Assembly (NCBI GenBank): GCA_014729945.1
Contig: WJJC01000072.1
Location: 1-25,645 of the forward strand
DNA length: 25,645 bases
Source of the DNA: Candidatus Bathyarchaeota archaeon
GTDB taxonomy: Archaea > Thermoproteota > Bathyarchaeia > TCS64
Direction of reading: 5' to 3'
The translations under genes and the position numbers were made by a program. This document shows, one piece after another, positions 21,841-25,645 of the stretch (position 1 is the first letter of the stretch; each line of letters starts with the position of its first letter). Under the pieces are notes generated by a model that worked only from the letters and a program-made list of their open reading frames with translations, did not search any database and was not told where the DNA came from.

Positions 21841-22706
21841 ATAAGCTTCTTAAGTTCCTCAGCAACCTGTCCAGGTAATTCTCCTACAGCTACACCAGCC
21901 TCACGTAGAGCAGTAATCTTACTCTCAGCAGTGCCAGTTGACCCCTGAATGATAGCTCCAGCGTGCCCCATTCTTTTACCGGGTATAGCTGCACGGCCAG
22001 CGATGTAAGCTGCAACTGGTTTAGTGAAGCCATCTTCATCGATGTATTTGGCTGCTCGCTCCTCGGCGTTGCCACCGATCTCACCAATCAGTGCAACAGC
22101 TTCGGTCTCTGGGTCTTCTTGGAACCATTCTAGCATGTCAATATAATCCAGGCCTACTACTGGGTCGCCTCCTAAGCCAACGCAGGTGCTCTGACCCAGA
22201 CCATTCTGTGTTATCTGGGAAGCGATCTCATAGAAGAGGGTGCCGCTTCGACTTACTATACCAATATCTCCTTTCTTGAAGACCTTTGCAGGCATTATAC
22301 CCATTTTTGATTCACCGGCTTTGATTACACCAGGTGTGTTTGGTCCTACGATTGTCGTTCCCAACTGTTTAGCCTTAGCAACGATCTTGATGCTATCGTT
22401 TATTGGAACACCTTCAGTGATCACAACAACGGGGTCAAGTTCAGCTTCAAGTGCTTCAAAGGCAGCGTCCAATGCGAAAGGTGCGGGAACAAAAATTATG
22501 CTAGCGTCGATTTCATGGTTTTCACTGGCTTCAAGTATGGTGTTATAGACAGGTGTTTTTTCTAGTTCCTGTCCACCTCTTCCAGGTGTGACACCGGCTA
22601 CTATCTCTGTACCGTATTCTTTCATCAGTTTTGTGTGAAACTCTCCTTGACTACCTGTGATTCCCTGTACAACTACTCTGGTGTCTTTATCGATGAATCG
22701 TACCAT
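21837..22706 (-). CDS. sucD: Succinyl-CoA ligase, alpha subunit
   Basis: The 289-residue protein holds the CoA-binding Rossmann domain (VVVQGITGSQGEFHTKLMKEYGTEIVAGVTPGRGG) and the phosphorylated histidine His248 in GKRMGHAGAIIQGSTGTAESK, with IVGPNTPGVI and ALIGEIGGNAEE in place. Length and motifs are normal. With SucC it interconverts succinyl-CoA and succinate with ADP or GDP phosphorylation. The ATG overlaps the sucC stop by one base (TAATG), and GGAGG (22714-22718) precedes it. Confidence 0.96.
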   Translation of the reverse strand: MVRFIDKDTRVVVQGITGSQGEFHTKLMKEYGTEIVAGVTPGRGGQELEKTPVYNTILEASENHEIDASIIFVPAPFALDAAFEALEAELDPVVVITEGVPINDSIKIVAKAKQLGTTIVGPNTPGVIKAGESKMGIMPAKVFKKGDIGIVSRSGTLFYEIASQITQNGLGQSTCVGLGGDPVVGLDYIDMLEWFQEDPETEAVALIGEIGGNAEERAAKYIDEDGFTKPVAAYIAGRAAIPGKRMGHAGAIIQGSTGTAESKITALREAGVAVGELPGQVAEELKKLI

Positions 22707-23851
22707 TATTTTTCTCCTCCCGCTAGTTTCACGGCTTTTTCAGCCGCTTCCTCCATGGAGTCTAATGAGTCGATACCATTCTCCCTGAGTATCTGCTTCC
22801 CTTCCTCCTCATTGGTACCCATCATACGAACCACAATGGGTTTCTTTACTCCCAACTCTTCGCGAGCCGCTACTATGCCCTCTGCAGTATAATCACAACG
22901 AGTAATGCCACCCAGTACGTTAACAAATAATGCTCGGGTACGTTTATCCTGTAAAACGAATTTAACTGCTTTCTCTATCCTATCAGGTGTAGCGCCTCCA
23001 CCTAGATCAAGGAAGTTCGCTGCTTTTCCACCCTGTAACATTACTGTATCAAGGGTAGCCATGGTTAACCCTGCTCCGTTACCTATTATCCCGATATCTC
23101 CATCAAGCTCAACATATGTGAGTCCCTTGGATCTTGCTTCCATCTCCCTTTCGGTTAGCTCTCCCTGGTAACTCTCAAGCTGTCGTTCTTCAAGTTCTTT
23201 GTGACGGAAAAGAGAGTTATTATCAACATTGAGTCGGGCATCGGTTGCTATGAATCCATCTTTTATCTCGGCTAGGGGGTTTATCTCAGTTAGTTCGGCG
23301 TCCATATCTACTGCGAGTTCATACAGCTTGGAAACGAAAGAGGCGAAGCCTCTCATCATACCATCACTATACCCCATCTTGGATGCGATATAGTTAGCGT
23401 GATAACTCCTTAATCCTGTGATGGGGTCTACGTAAAACCTCACAATCTTTTCAGGGGTCTTCTCGGCTACCTCTTCAATATCCATGCCCCCTTCACTTGA
23501 GGCTAGAATAACATGCTTCCTCTTGTTACGGTCAATGGTGACTCCGAGATAGATCTCGTTTACTATGTCGATTTTCTCTTCCACGTATAGTTTCTCGACT
23601 TTGAGGTCCTTGATTTTCTTGTTTAAAAGTTCCTTCGCCACGGACGCTGCCTCGTCTGGTGTATCAGCGAATTTAACGCCGCCGGCTTTTCCTCGCCCAC
23701 CTACTGGAAGCTGTACTTTAATTACTACGGGTTTACCCAAGGATTTAACATATTTTCCTGCATCTTCCGGAGACTCAACCATTTGGCCCTCAGGGGTGGG
23801 TATACCGTATTTCTTGAAGTACTCCTTAGCTTCGTATTCTAGAAGCTTCAT
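22706..23851 (-). CDS. sucC: Succinyl-CoA ligase, beta subunit
   Basis: The 381-residue protein starts MKLLEYEAKEYFKKYGIPTPEG, as is standard, followed by an ATP-grasp domain (VVIKVQLPVGGRGKAGGVKFA, ELTEINPLAEIKDG) and a C-terminal CoA ligase domain (GNGAGLTMATLD, NFLDLGGGATPDRI, VNVLGGITRCDYTAEGIV). Three earlier in-frame starts exist (GTG 23860, ATG 23854 and this ATG). GGTGA at 23857-23861 is exactly five bases before ATG 23851, which also gives the canonical N-terminus. It forms an operon with sucD. In an archaeon it may serve a citric acid cycle segment or conserve energy from acyl-CoA. Confidence 0.96.
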   Translation of the reverse strand: MKLLEYEAKEYFKKYGIPTPEGQMVESPEDAGKYVKSLGKPVVIKVQLPVGGRGKAGGVKFADTPDEAASVAKELLNKKIKDLKVEKLYVEEKIDIVNEIYLGVTIDRNKRKHVILASSEGGMDIEEVAEKTPEKIVRFYVDPITGLRSYHANYIASKMGYSDGMMRGFASFVSKLYELAVDMDAELTEINPLAEIKDGFIATDARLNVDNNSLFRHKELEERQLESYQGELTEREMEARSKGLTYVELDGDIGIIGNGAGLTMATLDTVMLQGGKAANFLDLGGGATPDRIEKAVKFVLQDKRTRALFVNVLGGITRCDYTAEGIVAAREELGVKKPIVVRMMGTNEEEGKQILRENGIDSLDSMEEAAEKAVKLAGGEK

Positions 23852-23870
23852 CATCTTCACCTAATACCAC

Positions 23871-23897
23871 CCAATATGTTTATGGAGCTAATATTGG
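23871..23897. repeat. Inverted repeat in the sucC upstream region
   Basis: CCAATAT (23871-23877) and ATATTGG (23891-23897) are 7-base perfect arms around 13 bases. They flank the probable TATA region (CATAAACAT on the minus strand) of sucCD and lie 29-55 bases before the divergent membrane protein gene. This may be an operator. Confidence 0.35.
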
Positions 23898-23925
23898 TTC
23901 TGGGGTAATATTCAGGTATTTCTAG

Positions 23926-24504
23926 GTGAAAACTAAAACTTATAGGAATATAGAACTCAATTCATTTGAAAAAGGGATCTTCTTGAAATTTACTACAAGA
24001 GAGTTATCTACAATTATAGTGTTCACATCTATTAGTGCGTTATTCAGTGTACCCATAGGATATCTGGGAAATTATCTGAAGACTATTCCAATTCTTCCTA
24101 TGGGAACTGGGCAGATTTTAGCTGGTTTCCACTTAGTTATGATAGCATTAGCCGCGAAGAGGATCCGTAAACATGGAACAGCGACTATCACAGGGTTGCT
24201 CAAGGGACTGGTTGAAGCGGTGTTATTCAGTTATCATGGCGTAGTTGTTATTGCTATAAGCGCTGTTCAGGGTTTAGTCATTGACGTTTTTATTATGATG
24301 TTTGGAGACGAGTCCAGGTTAGGCCTTGTATTAGGATGTGGAGTATCGGCTCTTAGTAATGTATTGTTTATGCATTTTATCATAAGACTGCCATTCCCTC
24401 CATCAGTCTTCTTTTTAATGTACTTGTTATCGTTTATCTCTGGTGTACTCTTCGGCGCTTATCCAGTGTTTTATCTACAAGGAATGATAGATAAACGGCT
24501 TTAA
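23926..24504 (+). CDS. ECF transporter S-component-like membrane protein
   Basis: The 192-residue protein has an N-terminal charged segment, then FTTRELSTIIVFTSISALFSVPIGYLGNYL, a loop PILPMGTGQILAGFHLVMIALAAKRIRKHGTATITGLLKGLVEAVL, and further hydrophobic helices ending GVLFGAYPVFYLQGMI. The order of helices and the RK.G.A...GL..GL.E segment resemble YkoE-type or related S components, the substrate-binding subunits of energy-coupling factor vitamin transporters. No A or T subunit gene is in view, so it would use a shared module elsewhere. The start is GTG 23926 with no better alternative in frame. The family call is tentative; a membrane protein is certain. Confidence 0.55.
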   Translation: MKTKTYRNIELNSFEKGIFLKFTTRELSTIIVFTSISALFSVPIGYLGNYLKTIPILPMGTGQILAGFHLVMIALAAKRIRKHGTATITGLLKGLVEAVLFSYHGVVVIAISAVQGLVIDVFIMMFGDESRLGLVLGCGVSALSNVLFMHFIIRLPFPPSVFFLMYLLSFISGVLFGAYPVFYLQGMIDKRL

Positions 24505-24549
24505 TCACCTTTCTTAAATCCTTGATTCACAGAGAATACTCGAATAGAT

Positions 24550-25645
24550 ATGGATAAAAAAGAGCTGAAAAAGAATGCTCTAGCCGAGATAGATCGAAGA
24601 GCAGAAGAGATAATCAAATACGCCCAAGCCATATGGGAGTACCCTGAGCTGGGTTTCAAAGAATTCAAGACAGCCGAATTAACCGAGCGGAAATACGAGG
24701 AGATGGAATGGGAATATGAGAACAGGATAGCCATCACGGGAAGCAAAGCATACCTAAAGGGAGACAGAACAGGGCCAAAGATCGGGATAGTGGGAGAACT
24801 AGACGCATTACATATACCCGCTCACCCTGAGGCTCATCAAGCAACAGGAAACATCCACGCCTGTGGACATCACAGCCAGATGGCGGCAATGCTTGGAGTC
24901 GGCTACGGCTTAGACGTGGTTAAAGAGCATCTACAGGGGGATATCGTCATGTTGGCGGTGCCAGCCGAGGAATACATAGAGATCGATTACCGGAATAAGC
25001 TGCGAGGGGAGGGCAAACTAGAGTTCTTCGGCGGTAAACAGGAATTCATTCGACTTGGAGCCATGGATGACATAGATCTATGTATTGGAAGCCATAGCGC
25101 CATGGATCAAACAGAACTAGTTGGCGTAGGGGGAAGCAATAACGGATTCATAGGAAAACTAGTTCATTACATCGGCAAGGAAGCCCACGCAGGGGGGTCA
25201 CCTCATAAAGGGATCAACGCCCTCAACGCAGCCATGATGGGGCTAATGGGGATACACGCCAACAGGGAGACCTTCAAGGACGAGGACACTATACGGGTGC
25301 ACCCAATTATCACCAAGGGCGGTGAGATAGTTAACAACGTACCCGCGGACGTAACCATGGAGAGCTACGTGAGGGGGAAAACCGTTGAAGCCATCAAGGA
25401 CGCTAACACCAAGGTAAATAGGGCGCTCCGAGCAGGTGCATTGTCAGTAGGAGCAGAAGTAGAGATAACAGATCACCCCGGTTATATGCCATATACACGT
25501 GATAAGAGCCTTGAGAAAGTACTCGTAAATTCGGTGATAGACCTATACGGAGAAGATGAGATCAAACACCGTGGTCATAGTACGGGCAGCACAGATATGG
25601 GTGACTTCAGCTGTATAATGCCCACCACCAGCATCGGTATGAGTG
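24550..25645 (+). CDS. M20-family amidohydrolase (AbgB/M20D-like), N-terminal part
   Basis: The open frame starts at ATG 24550 and runs off the right edge after 365 codons. It reads YAQAIWEYPELGFKEFKTAEL, IGIVGELDALHIPAHPEAH, NIHACGHHSQMAAMLGVGYGL, VMLAVPAEEYIEI, IGSHSAMD and GKEAHAGGSPHKGINALNAA, the order of motifs in M20D amidohydrolases such as AbgB (p-aminobenzoyl-glutamate hydrolase) and IAA-amino-acid hydrolases. The metal-binding motif HACGHD or HACGHN is HACGHHSQ here. PAEE supplies the general base, and GSHSAM the next histidine ligand. It would cleave an N-acyl amino acid amide bond. A TTAAAT stretch about 33 bases upstream may be its promoter. Confidence 0.88.
   Translation, partial: MDKKELKKNALAEIDRRAEEIIKYAQAIWEYPELGFKEFKTAELTERKYEEMEWEYENRIAITGSKAYLKGDRTGPKIGIVGELDALHIPAHPEAHQATGNIHACGHHSQMAAMLGVGYGLDVVKEHLQGDIVMLAVPAEEYIEIDYRNKLRGEGKLEFFGGKQEFIRLGAMDDIDLCIGSHSAMDQTELVGVGGSNNGFIGKLVHYIGKEAHAGGSPHKGINALNAAMMGLMGIHANRETFKDEDTIRVHPIITKGGEIVNNVPADVTMESYVRGKTVEAIKDANTKVNRALRAGALSVGAEVEITDHPGYMPYTRDKSLEKVLVNSVIDLYGEDEIKHRGHSTGSTDMGDFSCIMPTTSIGMS

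Noticed and set aside
24501..24746. 81-codon minus-strand frame at the start of the M20 gene
   Set aside because: It lies opposite a clear M20 coding sequence with intact motifs.

Overview
The window is a compact piece of an archaeal chromosome with about 32 protein genes, the first and last of which run off the edges. The archaeal assignment rests on several things. There is a eukaryote-type topoisomerase IB. TATA-like boxes sit 25-30 bases in front of many start codons, as expected for leaderless archaeal transcripts. GTG and TTG starts are common and GGTGA-type ribosome binding sites occur. An SEC59-type polyprenol kinase is also present. Topoisomerase IB has been reported from Thaumarchaeota and some relatives, so a TACK- or Asgard-grade uncultured archaeon is my best guess; no rRNA or other firm phylogenetic marker is in view.

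Bases 1-6400: the tail of a 2-hydroxyacid dehydrogenase, a hairpin, then an overlapping pair encoding a membrane polyprenol-type kinase and a thymidylate-kinase-like protein. These are followed by an MFS transporter, an aldo/keto reductase, a histidine phosphatase behind an 18-base palindrome, an NTF2-fold protein, pyroglutamyl peptidase and two unassigned membrane proteins. Bases 6500-12000, nearly all on the minus strand: a DUF1624-like membrane acyltransferase, a 343-base gap with a probable structured RNA, a YtcJ-type amidohydrolase with an altered metal site, a GAF-domain sensor protein without a kinase, and an anchored extracytoplasmic protein. Bases 12000-16700: topoisomerase IB with an unusually long charged linker, a small membrane protein, a half-size EamA transporter, an HpcH/HpaI aldolase, and a D-cysteine desulfhydrase/ACC-deaminase-like enzyme with a four-cysteine insertion near its active site.

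Bases 16700-21150 hold the most coherent system: a DUF134 regulator, a DUF5320-like small protein, three NifX/NifB-type cofactor-binding proteins, two MinD-type ATPases with inserted 2[4Fe-4S] ferredoxins and an Mrp/NBP35 ATPase. This gene set resembles the orange protein (ORP) cluster of sulfate reducers. Three copies of a TGTG-N6-CAC(A/G) element lie in the divergent regulator promoter, and a fourth, degenerate copy lies in front of the Mrp-led operon, suggesting one regulon under the DUF134 protein. Bases 21300-25645: a NUDIX hydrolase, succinyl-CoA ligase sucCD, an ECF S-component-like membrane protein, and the first 365 codons of an M20 amidohydrolase.

No tRNA, rRNA, CRISPR array, insertion sequence or phage gene was recognised. 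Convergent genes repeatedly meet at overlapping stop codons, so spacing is very tight throughout. Family assignments were made by reading motifs, without database searches.
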